Numbered from the stretch's first letter, positions 33,404-42,444 are shown. The stretch: 64,000 bases of DNA from Burkholderiales bacterium (GCA_026225235.1 JAMFSK010000114.1:360174-424173), one strand, 5' to 3'. Notes: generated by a model from the sequence alone, not told the origin. Numbers and translations: made by a program.

Positions 33404-34150
33404 GTGGACAAGCCGACTGTTTTGATCACGGGTGCGCTGACCGGAATTGGCCGCGCCACCGCATTCGCCTACGCAGGCCAGAAAGCCCGCATTGTCGTTT
33501 CCGGTCGTCGCGCCGAACCAGGCGCGCTGCTTGCCGACGAACTGCGCGCGTTAGGCGTGGAAGCCGAATTCATCCAGACCGACGTCCGTTTCGACCATGA
33601 GGTTCAGCATCTGATCGATGCGACCGTCGCACGCTTCGGCCGTATCGACATCGCCGTCAACTCCGCGGGCACCGAAGGTCAGTTCGGCCCGGTGGTGGAG
33701 CAGACCACCGAAACTTACGCAGCCGTCTTCGACAGCAATGTGCTGGGCACCTTGCTCAGCCTCAAGCACGAACTGCGCGTGATGACCGCACAAGGCAGCG
33801 GCAGCATCGTCAACGTCTCGTCGACCATGGGCTCACGCGGCGCACCGAACGTATCGCTCTATGTGGCCAGCAAGCACGCAGTCGAAGGGCTGACCAAGTC
33901 CGCGGCGCTCGAAGCGGCGCCCTTCGGTGTACGCGTCAACGCGGTGGCACCGGGTCCGGTCGAGACCGGGATGCTGAGCCGGTTGACGGTCAATGCTGAA
34001 CGCAAGGCTGCATTCCTTTCGAACGTTCCGCTCAAGCGTGCGGGCACGCCGGAAGAAATCGCGAATGCCATCGTCTTTGTCGCGTCGGAGCAATCGAGCT
34101 TCATGACCGGCGAAATCCTTCGGGTGAACGGCGGCAAGACCGCCTCCTGA
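33404..34150 (+). CDS. SDR-family oxidoreductase
   Basis: A 248-residue classical short-chain dehydrogenase. Cofactor motif TGALTGIGRATAFAYAG, NSAG motif at VNSAGTEGQF, catalytic Ser in NVSSTMGSRG, and YxxxK in SLYVASKHAVEG. The C-terminal FMTGEILRVNGGKTAS is typical. I chose the GTG at 33404 because GAGGGG lies six bases before it; an earlier GTG at 33341 lacks support. First gene of an SDR-OYE pair, preceded by the TACAAAGTCTT promoter box. Confidence 0.85.
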   Translation: MDKPTVLITGALTGIGRATAFAYAGQKARIVVSGRRAEPGALLADELRALGVEAEFIQTDVRFDHEVQHLIDATVARFGRIDIAVNSAGTEGQFGPVVEQTTETYAAVFDSNVLGTLLSLKHELRVMTAQGSGSIVNVSSTMGSRGAPNVSLYVASKHAVEGLTKSAALEAAPFGVRVNAVAPGPVETGMLSRLTVNAERKAAFLSNVPLKRAGTPEEIANAIVFVASEQSSFMTGEILRVNGGKTAS

Positions 34151-34203
34151 CCCATCCCACGCGAACCGCACACCGGTATCGCTCATTGATTGTGGAGTCT
34201 CCC

Positions 34204-35310
34204 ATGTCCTCTCTGTTTTCCACCGTCCGTCTCGGACCTCATACACTCTCGCATCGCATCGTGATGGCGCCCCTGACACGGATGCGAGCCGCCACCGATG
34301 ACATCCCTGGCGAGCTGATGGTCGAGTACTACTCGCAACGTGCCAGCCAGGGTGGTCTGATCATCGCCGAAGCCACGCCGGTCTCAGTGCGGGGCAATGG
34401 CTACCAGGGCGCGCCTGGCGTCTATGACGACAGGCAGATCGCCGGCTGGAAAAAGGTGGTCGATGCGGTTCACGCCAAGGGCGCTCGGATCTTCCTGCAA
34501 CTGTTCCATGCGGGCCGGCAGTCACATCAGGATCTGCAGCCCGGCGGCGGCGCGCCGCTCGCCCCTTCGGCCCTGCCGTTCGACGGACGCTCTTACACGC
34601 GTGAGGGATGGCAAGTCGCCTCGCCTGCGCGCGCCATGACACTTGAAGACATTTCGGTCGCGATTGAAGAGTTTCGGGAAGCGGCACGGCGCGCGCTTGC
34701 AGCGGGCTTTGACGGGGTGGAAATCCACGGCGCCAACGGTTATCTCGTCGACCAGTTCCTGCAAGACGGCTCGAACCAGCGGACGGATAACTATGGCGGC
34801 TCGGTCGAGAATCGCGCGCGCTTCCTGCTCGAAGTAACCGCTGCGGCGGCCTCCGTCGTAGGCACCGACCGCGTAGGCGTGCGTCTCGCGCCAAGCGGTG
34901 GATTTGGCGGCATGTTCGACAGCGACCCGAACGCGACCTTCAGCTATGCGGTCAGCCAGCTCGACACGCTGGGTCTTGCCTATCTACACGTGATCGAACC
35001 GCGTGTAGCCGGTGGCCAGACCGTCAAAGAAGACGGTGGCGTGGTCGCGGCACGACATTTCCGCACGATCTTCAAAGGTCCGATCATTGCGGCCGGCGGC
35101 TTTACGGCCGCGTCGGCGGCCACTGTCATTGCCGATGGTGACGCGGACCTGGTCGCGTTCGGACGCGACTTCATTGCCAACCCGGATCTTCCGCATCGCG
35201 TGAAGCACCAGCTTCCGCTCAACCCGTATAACCGCGATACGTTCTACGGCGGCGATCATCGTGGATATATCGACTATCCGTTCGTGACGAAAGCGACCAC
35301 AGTGGCCTGA
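34204..35310 (+). CDS. Old Yellow Enzyme family ene-reductase (NemA/XenB-like)
   Basis: A 368-residue FMN-dependent alkene reductase: LTRMRA near residue 25, LFHAGRQSH near 100, the substrate-binding HGANGYLVDQFLQDGSNQRT (HxxN plus catalytic Tyr) near 180, YGGSVENRARFLLEV, and FMN-phosphate motifs AAGGFT and FGRDFIANPDL. It reduces activated alkenes, quinones or nitro-esters with NAD(P)H. The start is preceded by GTGGAG. It follows the SDR by about 50 bases and ends at a strong bidirectional terminator. Confidence 0.92.
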   Translation: MSSLFSTVRLGPHTLSHRIVMAPLTRMRAATDDIPGELMVEYYSQRASQGGLIIAEATPVSVRGNGYQGAPGVYDDRQIAGWKKVVDAVHAKGARIFLQLFHAGRQSHQDLQPGGGAPLAPSALPFDGRSYTREGWQVASPARAMTLEDISVAIEEFREAARRALAAGFDGVEIHGANGYLVDQFLQDGSNQRTDNYGGSVENRARFLLEVTAAAASVVGTDRVGVRLAPSGGFGGMFDSDPNATFSYAVSQLDTLGLAYLHVIEPRVAGGQTVKEDGGVVAARHFRTIFKGPIIAAGGFTAASAATVIADGDADLVAFGRDFIANPDLPHRVKHQLPLNPYNRDTFYGGDHRGYIDYPFVTKATTVA

Positions 35311-35330
35311 GCTGTTCCTAAGCAATGCCC

Positions 35331-35366
35331 CGACACGTGCCCCGATTCTAGTCGGGGCACGTGTCG
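35331..35366. terminator. Strong bidirectional terminator between convergent genes
   Basis: Perfect 15-base arms CGACACGTGCCCCGA and TCGGGGCACGTGTCG enclose a TTCTAG loop. It lies 20 bases after the OYE stop and 38 bases before the end of the convergent YCII-like gene, so it serves both. There is no long T tract, but the stem is very stable. Confidence 0.8.
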
Positions 35367-35404
35367 TTCGAGCATCCAGGGGGGCCCTCGTCAAGGGCCG
35401 TGTG

Positions 35405-35695
35405 TCAAAGCGTCTTAAGCGACTCGAATTCCGGCAGCGTAAGCTTGGTATCGAATTCGACAATGTCGTATTCACCCACGTCCGCCTTGATGTACGAGTC
35501 TTCAGCCAGGATGCGGTCGAGCGCTTCGCGCTCGATGCTCTTGACCGCGAGCACGCCGCCGGTGCCGCCCTTCTTGACACCAGCAAATACAAAGACGCCT
35601 TCGCCGAGGTAGCGACGCACCCACTCGCCGTGTGCTTTGTTTTCGGGTTCCACCTGGGTGGCAGGCTTGGTGAAGCTCAGTTCAAGCATGAACAT
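35405..35695 (-). CDS. YCII-related protein
   Basis: A 96-residue YciI-like protein (MFMLELSFTKPATQVEPENK, HGEWVRRYLGEGVFVFAGVK, LAEDSYIKADVGEYDIVEF). An AAGGAAG site six bases upstream supports the ATG at 35695; an earlier in-frame start has no such site. It lies just downstream of the MDR gene (35714 to 35725 region), with which it is likely cotranscribed from the LysR-controlled promoter. Function unproven; probably processes or binds a small electrophile-derived acid. Confidence 0.75.
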   Translation of the reverse strand: MFMLELSFTKPATQVEPENKAHGEWVRRYLGEGVFVFAGVKKGGTGGVLAVKSIEREALDRILAEDSYIKADVGEYDIVEFDTKLTLPEFESLKTL

Positions 35696-35724
35696 TTCGT
35701 TCTTCCTTAAAGTCAAAAACCAAT

Positions 35725-36714
35725 TCAGACGTTGACCACGATGCGGCCAAAGTGCTGGTTCTTCTCAAGTGTCCGGTGCGCATTCACGATGTCGCCGAAA
35801 TCAAACTCGGCGGCCAGCACTGGCTTGAGCGAACCGTTGGCCAACCCGTCCGAGATGAACTTCACCGCTGCGTTCCGCAGTGCAGGCGTCGTGGTGGTCG
35901 CAAACAGGTTGTAGCCGTGGATGGTGATGCGTTTGGCTACCATCTCGAGCATTGGCAGCGGTGTCACTTCCTTGCTCAAATCGCCATAGATCAGCACGGT
36001 GCCGCCCGCGGCTGTCGCTGAAATCAGTTTGGGGAATGAGGCGCCTCCGACCGGATCGAACGCGACGTTCGCGCCCTTGCCATCGGTGATGCGCAATACC
36101 TCGGCAACCAGATCTTGCTCTTCCGTCGCAATCACGTGTGCTGCGCCGGCATTAAGCAACTGGGCCCGCTTGGCGCTGGTACGGGTCAAGGCAATCGGAA
36201 TTGCGCCGATCATGTTGGCGATCTGGATTGCACCAATACCGACTGCACCTGTAGCTGCAGGGATCAGTACCGTGTCGCCCGCTTTGACACGGCCGCCTTC
36301 CACAAACGCCGCATACGAGGTGATGAACGGGTTCCAGATCGCTGTGGCTTGCTGAAACGAGAGTGAGCTAGGGTGCTTGACGACCGCATGAGCGGGGGCC
36401 AGCACCAATTCGCCGTACATGCCGTAGTCGTTCTGCGAGAACGCGGGAATCGTGCTGACGATGTCACCCACCGCCACATGGGTCACATCGGAACCGACTG
36501 CCTCAACCGTGCCGGAGACTTCATAACCGAGGCGCCCCGGCAAGTTCACCGGTTCGACATAAATCCCGGTGCGCCACATCGATTCGGCACGATTCAGGCC
36601 AATGGCCTTGACCTGGATACGTACTTCCGTTGCGGCCGGTGCGGGAACGTCGATATCGACAATCTCGAGCACTTCAGGACCACCGTATTCGGTGAAGCGG
36701 ACAATGCGTGACAT
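35725..36714 (-). CDS. Zinc-independent MDR oxidoreductase (quinone oxidoreductase-like)
   Basis: A 329-residue medium-chain dehydrogenase/reductase. GroES-like N-domain (MSRIVRFTEYGGPEVLEI, LGYEVSGTVEAVGSDVTHV) and Rossmann domain with the NADPH motif AATGAVGIGAIQIANMIGA. I see no Cys/His ligands for catalytic or structural zinc, which is consistent with the quinone oxidoreductase (QOR) branch. The open frame continues 80 codons upstream, but the ATG at 36714 is the family start. Divergent from the LysR at 37111, its likely regulator. Confidence 0.87.
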   Translation of the reverse strand: MSRIVRFTEYGGPEVLEIVDIDVPAPAATEVRIQVKAIGLNRAESMWRTGIYVEPVNLPGRLGYEVSGTVEAVGSDVTHVAVGDIVSTIPAFSQNDYGMYGELVLAPAHAVVKHPSSLSFQQATAIWNPFITSYAAFVEGGRVKAGDTVLIPAATGAVGIGAIQIANMIGAIPIALTRTSAKRAQLLNAGAAHVIATEEQDLVAEVLRITDGKGANVAFDPVGGASFPKLISATAAGGTVLIYGDLSKEVTPLPMLEMVAKRITIHGYNLFATTTTPALRNAAVKFISDGLANGSLKPVLAAEFDFGDIVNAHRTLEKNQHFGRIVVNV

Positions 36715-37110
36715 AAGACACCTCAAGAAAAAGAAACGGGTACCTGCTCGCCTGGTACCCAGGTCCGCGGTCTGATGCAGCCTTCGTCGCGATACGCGGT
36801 GAGGTGCATGTGTTTCGGTGTGTGAATTCTGGTCGTCGATGCAGCGGAGATAAATCGCCATAACCATGAACACTGTTAGGCGTTTTCCAACAATCGACGT
36901 AGGGAAGGCGGGGGAGATTTGATCGGGCCGAGTGCAAAGAGACATACCTTCGTCTGCCATGAGGTCGGGCGGCTATGCGCTCGCCCTGCCTGGCAGGCTG
37001 CCGCCCGCATTTCATTTGTACGGCGCCTTGCTTAGAATAGCGATGGCAGGCTGCGCATCTGCCGTCCACGATGGCTCCGATCGCTTGCAGGGCATACCCC
37101 AAAGGAAAGG
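36715..37110. promoter_or_regulatory. 396-bp divergent promoter region with LysR-type site
   Basis: There is no gene. A 19-bp dyad-like element at 36874-36892, TGTT-A ... C-AACA, fits the LysR T-N11-A rule and lies about 160 bases upstream of the MDR gene. The remainder is mixed-composition sequence with no structure I can support. Confidence 0.4.
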
Positions 37111-38121
37111 ATGATGGACCGCGTTCAGGCTATGACCGTGTTCACCCGCGTTGTCGAAACAGGAAGCTTTTCGCGTGCGGCCGATGCACTCGACCTGCCA
37201 CGGCCCTCGGTGACCGTGATCATCAAGCAGCTGGAAGCCCATCTGAAAGTGCGCCTGCTGCAACGGACCACGCGGCGGCTTAGCCTCACTCCGAACGGCG
37301 CTGCCTACTATGAGCGTTGCGTACGGATCCTCGCAGAGATTGAAGAAACCGAAAGTTCGCTGACGGATTCGAGCCGTGGGCCCGCTGGCAAGCTACGCGT
37401 GGATATCCCGGGTGGGATCGGCCGCATGATTCTGATGCCGAAGCTCTATGACTTCCACGCCCAGTTTCCTGATATCGAGCTGATGGTGGGCTTCGGCGAC
37501 AGGCCGATCGACCTGATCCAGGAAGGGGTTGACTGTGTGATCCGGGTTGGCGCACTACGCGACTCGAGTCTCGTCGCACGGCGTCTCGGCCTCTATCAGG
37601 GCGTGACGGTCGCGAGCCCCGATTACATTCGGCGCAATGGCGAGCCCAGGTCGATTGACGACCTCAAAGCGCACACCGCCGTTAACTATTTTTGGGGACG
37701 CAATGGCCGCGTGATGGAAATGACGTTCATGGTGGACGGGGAAGCCGTCAACATCAGAATGCGCGGCAATATCGCCGTCAACGACGCGGAGGCCTATCTC
37801 TCGGGTGCCCTTAAAGGTATCGGTATCGTCCAGGCGCCGCGTGCGATGGCATGGCCCTACTTGCAGTCGGGTGAACTGATCGAATTGCTTCCTCAATGGA
37901 AGCCTCAGTCGATGCCCATTTCGGCCGTCTACCCACATAACCGCCATCTCTCGCCTACCGTGCGCGTGTTTATCGACTGGGTGGCCGATATGTTCGACGG
38001 TCATCCCCAGTTCGCCTCGCAGGATGTACACGGTGAGACTACGCCGCTCTCGAAGCTAACACCCCCTCTGGGCGACGATGCCGCGATGACTGCCTGGGAC
38101 ACGCCCGACGTGGTCGACTAA
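37111..38121 (+). CDS. LysR-family transcriptional regulator (DhcR/AaeR-like group)
   Basis: A 336-residue LTTR with HTH MDRVQAMTVFTRVVETGSFS, RAADALDLPRPSVTVIIKQL. Effector domain with RVDIPGGIGRMILMPKLYDF and DLIQEGVDCVIRVG, typical of the group controlling oxidoreductases. The tail extends about 35 residues beyond the usual end (HGETTPLSKLTPPLGDDAAM). The start has two adjacent ATGs after AAGGAAAGG. Divergent from the MDR-YCII pair and near the SDR-OYE pair. It may sense electrophiles or quinones. Confidence 0.88.
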   Translation: MMDRVQAMTVFTRVVETGSFSRAADALDLPRPSVTVIIKQLEAHLKVRLLQRTTRRLSLTPNGAAYYERCVRILAEIEETESSLTDSSRGPAGKLRVDIPGGIGRMILMPKLYDFHAQFPDIELMVGFGDRPIDLIQEGVDCVIRVGALRDSSLVARRLGLYQGVTVASPDYIRRNGEPRSIDDLKAHTAVNYFWGRNGRVMEMTFMVDGEAVNIRMRGNIAVNDAEAYLSGALKGIGIVQAPRAMAWPYLQSGELIELLPQWKPQSMPISAVYPHNRHLSPTVRVFIDWVADMFDGHPQFASQDVHGETTPLSKLTPPLGDDAAMTAWDTPDVVD

Positions 38122-38140
38122 CGGTTCGTACCTGTCTGAT

Positions 38141-38165
38141 CGCTCGCCCGCGAGGCTTCGCGGCG
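38141..38165. terminator. Possible weak terminator after the LysR gene
   Basis: Arms CCGCGA and TCGCGG around a GGCT loop follow the LysR stop by about 25 bases. There is no T tract, so it is only a possible terminator. Confidence 0.25.
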
Positions 38166-38228
38166 GATTCGTCCGTCATCGTCGGCGGGGACGCTGTGCA
38201 CATACTCGCCAGGCATGTCGGCAAGACC

Positions 38229-38267
38229 TACAAAGTCTTGGGCACAGGTGTCGCCGCGTCCTAACCT
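38229..38267 (+). promoter_or_regulatory. TACAAAGTCTT promoter box upstream of the ArsR gene (copy 2 of 3)
   Basis: TACAAAGTCTT occupies 38229-38239. The hexamer at 38262, 33 bases after the start of the box, is TAACCT. That is a weaker -10 than in the other two copies but at identical spacing. It lies about 100 bases before the ArsR-type regulator start. Confidence 0.5.
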
Positions 38268-38335
38268 GACAGCCGTCATACCACGCCACTGCAGGCCCGT
38301 GCTTGCTGACGGCATCAATTTTTGCGTGTGCTCTC

Positions 38336-38647
38336 ATGTCTTCAAGCTTTCCGGACACCGACGCCATCTATAAGGCGCTCGCCCATCCCGTACGTCGGGA
38401 CATCCTCCGTTGGTTGAAATCGCCCGAGACGTACTTCCCCGGTCAGACGTCGTTCTCCCAACACGGGATTGCCGCGGGCGTCATTGAAGCGCGCAGCAGC
38501 CTGTCGCAATCGACGGTCTCGCTTCACCTGAGCAAACTGCAGGAAGCCGGTTTGCTGGTCTCGACCCGGCTTGGCCGCAACATCTGCTACAAGCGTTGTG
38601 AGCCGGCCATCAGTACTTTCGTGGATCGAATCGTTCGCTCGATCTGA
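38336..38647 (+). CDS. ArsR-type winged helix-turn-helix regulator
   Basis: A 103-residue single-domain regulator: AIYKALAHPVRRDILRWLKS, then the recognition helix region SLSQSTVSLHLSKLQEAGLL and the wing VSTRLGRNICYKRCEPAIST. No metal-binding CxC is present in the usual alpha-3 position, so it is not a classical metal sensor. An extra loop (residues 33-52) separates helices 2 and 3. The start at MSSSFPDTDAIYKALAHP is supported by family alignment. It carries the shared TACAAAGTCTT box upstream, consistent with autoregulation. Confidence 0.85.
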   Translation: MSSSFPDTDAIYKALAHPVRRDILRWLKSPETYFPGQTSFSQHGIAAGVIEARSSLSQSTVSLHLSKLQEAGLLVSTRLGRNICYKRCEPAISTFVDRIVRSI

Positions 38648-38771
38648 GTGCGCGCATCGAGCGACAGTCCGTGCTGGTTCTTCGCTCTTTCGATCGACGG
38701 CCCGGTTCCGCGTCGACGGGCGCCTGTCCGCGCCCCCTTTGTCCCATGCTTTCGGGATATGAGCCCCAGCT

Positions 38772-38810
38772 TACAAAGTCTTTTCCACCCCGACCGGAAC
38801 GCCGTAGATT
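38772..38810 (+). promoter_or_regulatory. TACAAAGTCTT promoter box upstream of the DUF427 gene (copy 3 of 3)
   Basis: TACAAAGTCTT occupies 38772-38782 and TAGATT begins at 38805, again 33 bases after the start of the box. It lies 66 bases before the DUF427 start. Confidence 0.55.
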
Positions 38811-38837
38811 TCGCTTAACCAACCAGCGAGGTCAATC

Positions 38838-39230
38838 ATGTCCAGCACGACAACCCCAGCAACGAAGACAGTGAAGGTTCCGGGTCCCGAACACCCGATC
38901 ACCATCGAACGCAACTCAGCGCGCGTCGTGGTCACGATCGCAGGCCGTGTCATTGCCGACACCCGTGACGCATTGACGTTGCGTGAAGCCAAGTACCCGG
39001 AGGTCCAGTACATCCCGCGCAAGGATGTAGACATGTCGCTCCTCGAGCGTACCGATCACGCGACGTACTGCCCGTACAAAGGTGACTGTGCGTACTTCTC
39101 GATTCCTCTTGGTGGCGACGCTTCAGCCAACGCGGTCTGGACTTACGAAGCACCCTTCCCTGCTGTGGAAGCCATCAAGGACCACGTCGCGTTCTATCCG
39201 GATCGGGTCGACGCCATCGAAGAACGCTAG
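38838..39230 (+). CDS. DUF427 domain protein
   Basis: A 130-residue DUF427 protein. Signature residues: VVVTIAGRVIADTRDALTLR, YPEVQYIPRKDVDMSLLER, THCPYKG-like TYCPYKGDCAYFSIP, and AVWTYEAPFPAVEAIKDHVA ending FYPDRVDAIEE. The family function is not established. It precedes an SDR gene by 120 bases and has the shared promoter box, so it belongs to the putative regulon. Confidence 0.87.
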   Translation: MSSTTTPATKTVKVPGPEHPITIERNSARVVVTIAGRVIADTRDALTLREAKYPEVQYIPRKDVDMSLLERTDHATYCPYKGDCAYFSIPLGGDASANAVWTYEAPFPAVEAIKDHVAFYPDRVDAIEER

Positions 39231-39350
39231 GACACCTGCGTCGAGCGAGGCGCCCCGTACCGCCCCGGGCCCTTTTGGGCCGGCCCCCATGGCGGCACGC
39301 CGGCGCACGCCGTCCTGCACGCAGTCGACAACCGACAGAAGGACAACGTC

Positions 39351-40097
39351 ATGCCAAACCTCACGGGTAAAACCGCGCTGGTCACCGGAGGTTCTCGCGG
39401 GATCGGCCGTGCTATCGCGCTTTCGCTCGCGCGGGGAGGTGCCCAGGTACTCGTTCACTACACCAGCTGCGAGACCGAGGCCGAAGCCGTCGTTGCCGAA
39501 ATCCGCAAGGGCGGTGGCCGCGCCGCGATCGTTGCGGCTGACCTTGCCGACGCAATGGGCCCGCACAAGCTCGCAGCAGAAGTGCGTTCGATCATCGGCG
39601 CCCGGCTCGACATCATGGTGGCCAACGCGGGCGAGTCGAAGTCCATGAGCCTTGACGAAACCTCCGTTGAGGACTTCAACCATCTGTTCGCAGTGAATGT
39701 GCGCGCACCGTTCTTTCTCGTGCAGCAACTGATGTCCGTGATGTGCAAGAACAGCAGCGTCGTGATGTTGTCGTCGCTCGCCGCTCACTCGTCGGTCGGA
39801 TCCCAGTCGGCCTATGCCGCTACCAAGGGCGCGATCGATACAATGGTGAAGCACTTTGCCTCGGTGCTCGGTGAGCACGGCATTCGCGTGAATGCCGTCG
39901 CGCCGGGCGCGGTGGAGACCGATAAGTCGAGTTTTACGAAAACCGATGCCGGCCGCCAGTTCACCCTTTCGATGCAGGCGCTCAAGCGTGTCGCCCAACC
40001 CGACGATATCGGGACTGTCGTTGCCTTTCTTTCGTCCAACGACGCGCGCTGGATCACCGGCGAGACGGTGCATGTCGACGGGGGCTCACAGTTGTGA
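39351..40097 (+). CDS. SDR-family oxidoreductase (FabG-like)
   Basis: A 248-residue classical SDR: TGGSRGIGRAIALSLARGGA, DIMVANAGESKSM (NAG), catalytic Ser in VVMLSSLAAHSSVG, YAATKGAIDT (YxxxK), and C-terminal WITGETVHVDGGSQL. NADP(H) preference is suggested by the residues after the glycine-rich loop but not certain. The 39231-39350 gap has a small GGCCC/GGGCC hairpin. Likely cotranscribed with DUF427. Confidence 0.87.
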   Translation: MPNLTGKTALVTGGSRGIGRAIALSLARGGAQVLVHYTSCETEAEAVVAEIRKGGGRAAIVAADLADAMGPHKLAAEVRSIIGARLDIMVANAGESKSMSLDETSVEDFNHLFAVNVRAPFFLVQQLMSVMCKNSSVVMLSSLAAHSSVGSQSAYAATKGAIDTMVKHFASVLGEHGIRVNAVAPGAVETDKSSFTKTDAGRQFTLSMQALKRVAQPDDIGTVVAFLSSNDARWITGETVHVDGGSQL

Positions 40098-40385
40098 GCA
40101 GCCGACGCGCATCGCCAACAGGGCTTATCATCCACTCGACGCGTCGCACGACTTCAACAGCATCTTTGCGGACGGATCTTCGCATCGCCGAGAGCGACAT
40201 ATAAGCCTGCGTGTGCGCCCCAACTCCGGCTCAGAAGGTCGGGGCAAGCCCTTTGCCCGTCGCAACGCCAAATTCACTGTTTCGTTGCGTCGCGAACAAC
40301 CCTGCCTCGCGTTCGGGAGATATTCAGTAAACTCCGCGCAACGCTTAACCTTCGGTCGTTCCCTATTTGATGTCCTGGAGTTGTC

Positions 40386-41600
40386 ATGTCAGCAGACTCA
40401 CCCACGCTCTCGAGCCACGAGAGCCCCACCCGGCTCACGAGCGGGCTGATTGCGCTGTTTGCCTTTTGCTGTGGCGCGATCGTTGCAAACCTGTATTACG
40501 CGCAGCCGATCACCGAACTGATCGCGCCGTCGCTGCATATGTCTGCCGGCACGGCCAGCCTGATCGTGTCGCTGACCCAAATCGGCTATGCATTCGGACT
40601 GTTCTTCCTGGTCCCTCTGGGCGACCTGCTCGAAAATCGCAAGCTGATGATCACGACCGCGCTGGTCTCGATCGTGAGCCTTGCTACAGCCTCTATCACG
40701 CACCAGCCCGGCTGGTTTCTCGCAATCTCACTGTTGGTCGGATTCAGTTCGGTTGCGGTGCAGATCCTGATTCCGCTGGCCGCACACCTCGCACCCGATG
40801 AATCGCGAGGCAAAGTGGTCGGCACGATCATGAGCGGGCTGTTACTCGGCATTCTGCTGTCGCGGCCGATTTCGAGCATCGTTGCGGAACATTTCGGCTG
40901 GCGTGCCGTGTTCGGCGCCGCCTCCGTGCTGATGGCGATCGTCACGACCGTGCTTGCATTCACGATTCCGCGTCGCCAGCCCGCGCATCAGGCGACCTAC
41001 TTCGAGTTGATCGGCTCCCTGGGGCATCTGATCCGGACCATGCCTACGCTACGTCACCGCTCGCTTTACCAGGGGCTGATGTTTGCGTCGTTCAGTTTAT
41101 TCTGGACCGCGGTGCCTATCGAACTGACGCGGCACTACGGACTCTCGCAAACGGGCATCGGTCTCTTCGCGCTGGTCGGTGCCATCGGCGCCACCTCGGC
41201 ACCGATCGCCGGACGTCTGGCCGATGCGGGCCACACGGTCCGCGCGACCTTGATTGCCCTCGTGGTCGGCGTATTCGCCTATACCCCGGTCCTGATTCAT
41301 CCTGCCTGGGGTGTGGGGGGGCTGGTCGTCACGGGCGTCGTGCTGGACTTTGCGGTGCAGATGAACATGGTGCTCGGCCAGCGCGAGATCTATGGTCTGC
41401 ATGCGGCAAGCCGCAATCGCCTCAACGCGGTGTACATGACCAGCATTTTCGTCGGGGGCGCCTTCGGTTCGGCACTTGCCAGCACACTGTACGAACACGG
41501 TGGCTGGACCCTCGTCGCGACGGTCGCGACAGTCTTTCCGATCCTCGCGTTGCTCCACTATCTGACCGTAGGCATGGCCGCGAGCAAGAAGATCGCGTAA
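40386..41600 (+). CDS. MFS transporter (drug/metabolite exporter type)
   Basis: A 404-residue major facilitator with 12 predicted helices. It has the motif-A-like GDLLENRKLMITTALVS loop between helices 2 and 3 and a central cytoplasmic loop near residue 200. It resembles YgaY/AraJ-like MFS efflux proteins. The ATG at 40386 follows TGGAG. It lies upstream of, and in the same direction as, a TetR gene (about 70 bases away); export of a toxic compound controlled by that repressor is plausible. Confidence 0.85.
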   Translation: MSADSPTLSSHESPTRLTSGLIALFAFCCGAIVANLYYAQPITELIAPSLHMSAGTASLIVSLTQIGYAFGLFFLVPLGDLLENRKLMITTALVSIVSLATASITHQPGWFLAISLLVGFSSVAVQILIPLAAHLAPDESRGKVVGTIMSGLLLGILLSRPISSIVAEHFGWRAVFGAASVLMAIVTTVLAFTIPRRQPAHQATYFELIGSLGHLIRTMPTLRHRSLYQGLMFASFSLFWTAVPIELTRHYGLSQTGIGLFALVGAIGATSAPIAGRLADAGHTVRATLIALVVGVFAYTPVLIHPAWGVGGLVVTGVVLDFAVQMNMVLGQREIYGLHAASRNRLNAVYMTSIFVGGAFGSALASTLYEHGGWTLVATVATVFPILALLHYLTVGMAASKKIA

Positions 41601-41643
41601 TGCCGGCATAGCATCTTCTTCGACCTGCTATATTTCCAATGTT

Positions 41644-41657
41644 ATTAATCATCCGAT
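41644..41657. promoter_or_regulatory. ATTAATC-N4-GAT motif upstream of the TetR gene
   Basis: ATTAATC-atcc-GAT lies 12 bases before the TetR start. The same pattern, ATTAATC-gaat-GAT, lies at 42560-42573 before the next operon. A shared TetR operator is possible. Confidence 0.35.
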
Positions 41658-41669
41658 CAGGGAACGAAG

Positions 41670-42404
41670 ATGCCACGGCAGAAGCGTTCAACCGCCGAGG
41701 CAGATGAGCCCGTCGACAAGATAGACATGGCGTTGCCAGAAATTGTGGGAACCGGCAAACGCATGGCGCCCGAAGAGCGCGAACAGCAGATCGTCGAAAA
41801 GGCAATTGAACACTTTGCGACCCATGGTTTCTCGGGCAGCACGCGTGAGCTTGCCAAACAAATCGGCGTGACACAGCCCCTGCTTTACCGTTATTTCCCG
41901 AGCAAGGAAGCGCTGATCGACCGTGTGTACAACGAGGTCTACCGATGGGACCCGGCGTGGGAAGGCCTGATTGCCGACCACAGCATTCCCCTGCAGGAAC
42001 GCCTGCGCACCCTCTATACAGCGTATTCGCACGTTATCCTGCGGCGCGAATGGATTCGCACGTTCATCTTCGCCGGGCTGACACGCGAAGGCATCAACAC
42101 CCGCTATCTCGACAAATTGCGCGAGCGCATATTCCGTCCCGTGATGCGTGAAATCCGTGCGAGCTATGACATTCCGGCTCCGGCCACACGCGCCGCGCAG
42201 GAAGCGGAACTCGAACTAATCTGGAGTCTGCACGCAAGCATTTTCTATATTGGCATGCGCAAATGGGTCTACGGGCTTCCCGTGCCCAAGGATCTCGATG
42301 CCCATATCGAGCGTCAAATCGATGCCTTCCTAAACGGGACACCCGCGGTCCTGAAGAAGCTCGCCCCGGCCGCCGCCGGTAAGCGCAGCGCTGCCAGCCG
42401 GTAA
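41670..42404 (+). CDS. TetR-family transcriptional regulator
   Basis: A 244-residue TetR regulator with an unusually long, basic N-terminal extension (MPRQKRSTAEADEPVDKIDM, to about residue 40) before the HTH (REQQIVEKAIEHFATHGFSG, TRELAKQIGVTQPLLYRYFP). The C-terminal ligand domain is alpha-helical and unassigned. Flanked by the MFS exporter and the glyoxalase/FAD-hydroxylase operon; it probably represses one or both. A strong hairpin follows the stop. Confidence 0.87.
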   Translation: MPRQKRSTAEADEPVDKIDMALPEIVGTGKRMAPEEREQQIVEKAIEHFATHGFSGSTRELAKQIGVTQPLLYRYFPSKEALIDRVYNEVYRWDPAWEGLIADHSIPLQERLRTLYTAYSHVILRREWIRTFIFAGLTREGINTRYLDKLRERIFRPVMREIRASYDIPAPATRAAQEAELELIWSLHASIFYIGMRKWVYGLPVPKDLDAHIERQIDAFLNGTPAVLKKLAPAAAGKRSAASR

Positions 42405-42421
42405 TTCTCTGGAACGCGGTT

Positions 42422-42444
42422 CCGGCTGCCGAATCGGCAGCCGG
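42422..42444 (+). terminator. Rho-independent-like terminator after the TetR gene
   Basis: Arms CCGGCTGCC and GGCAGCCGG flank GAATC, 17 bases after the TetR stop. A pyrimidine run follows (CTCCTTTCC). Good stem, weak T tract. Confidence 0.65.
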
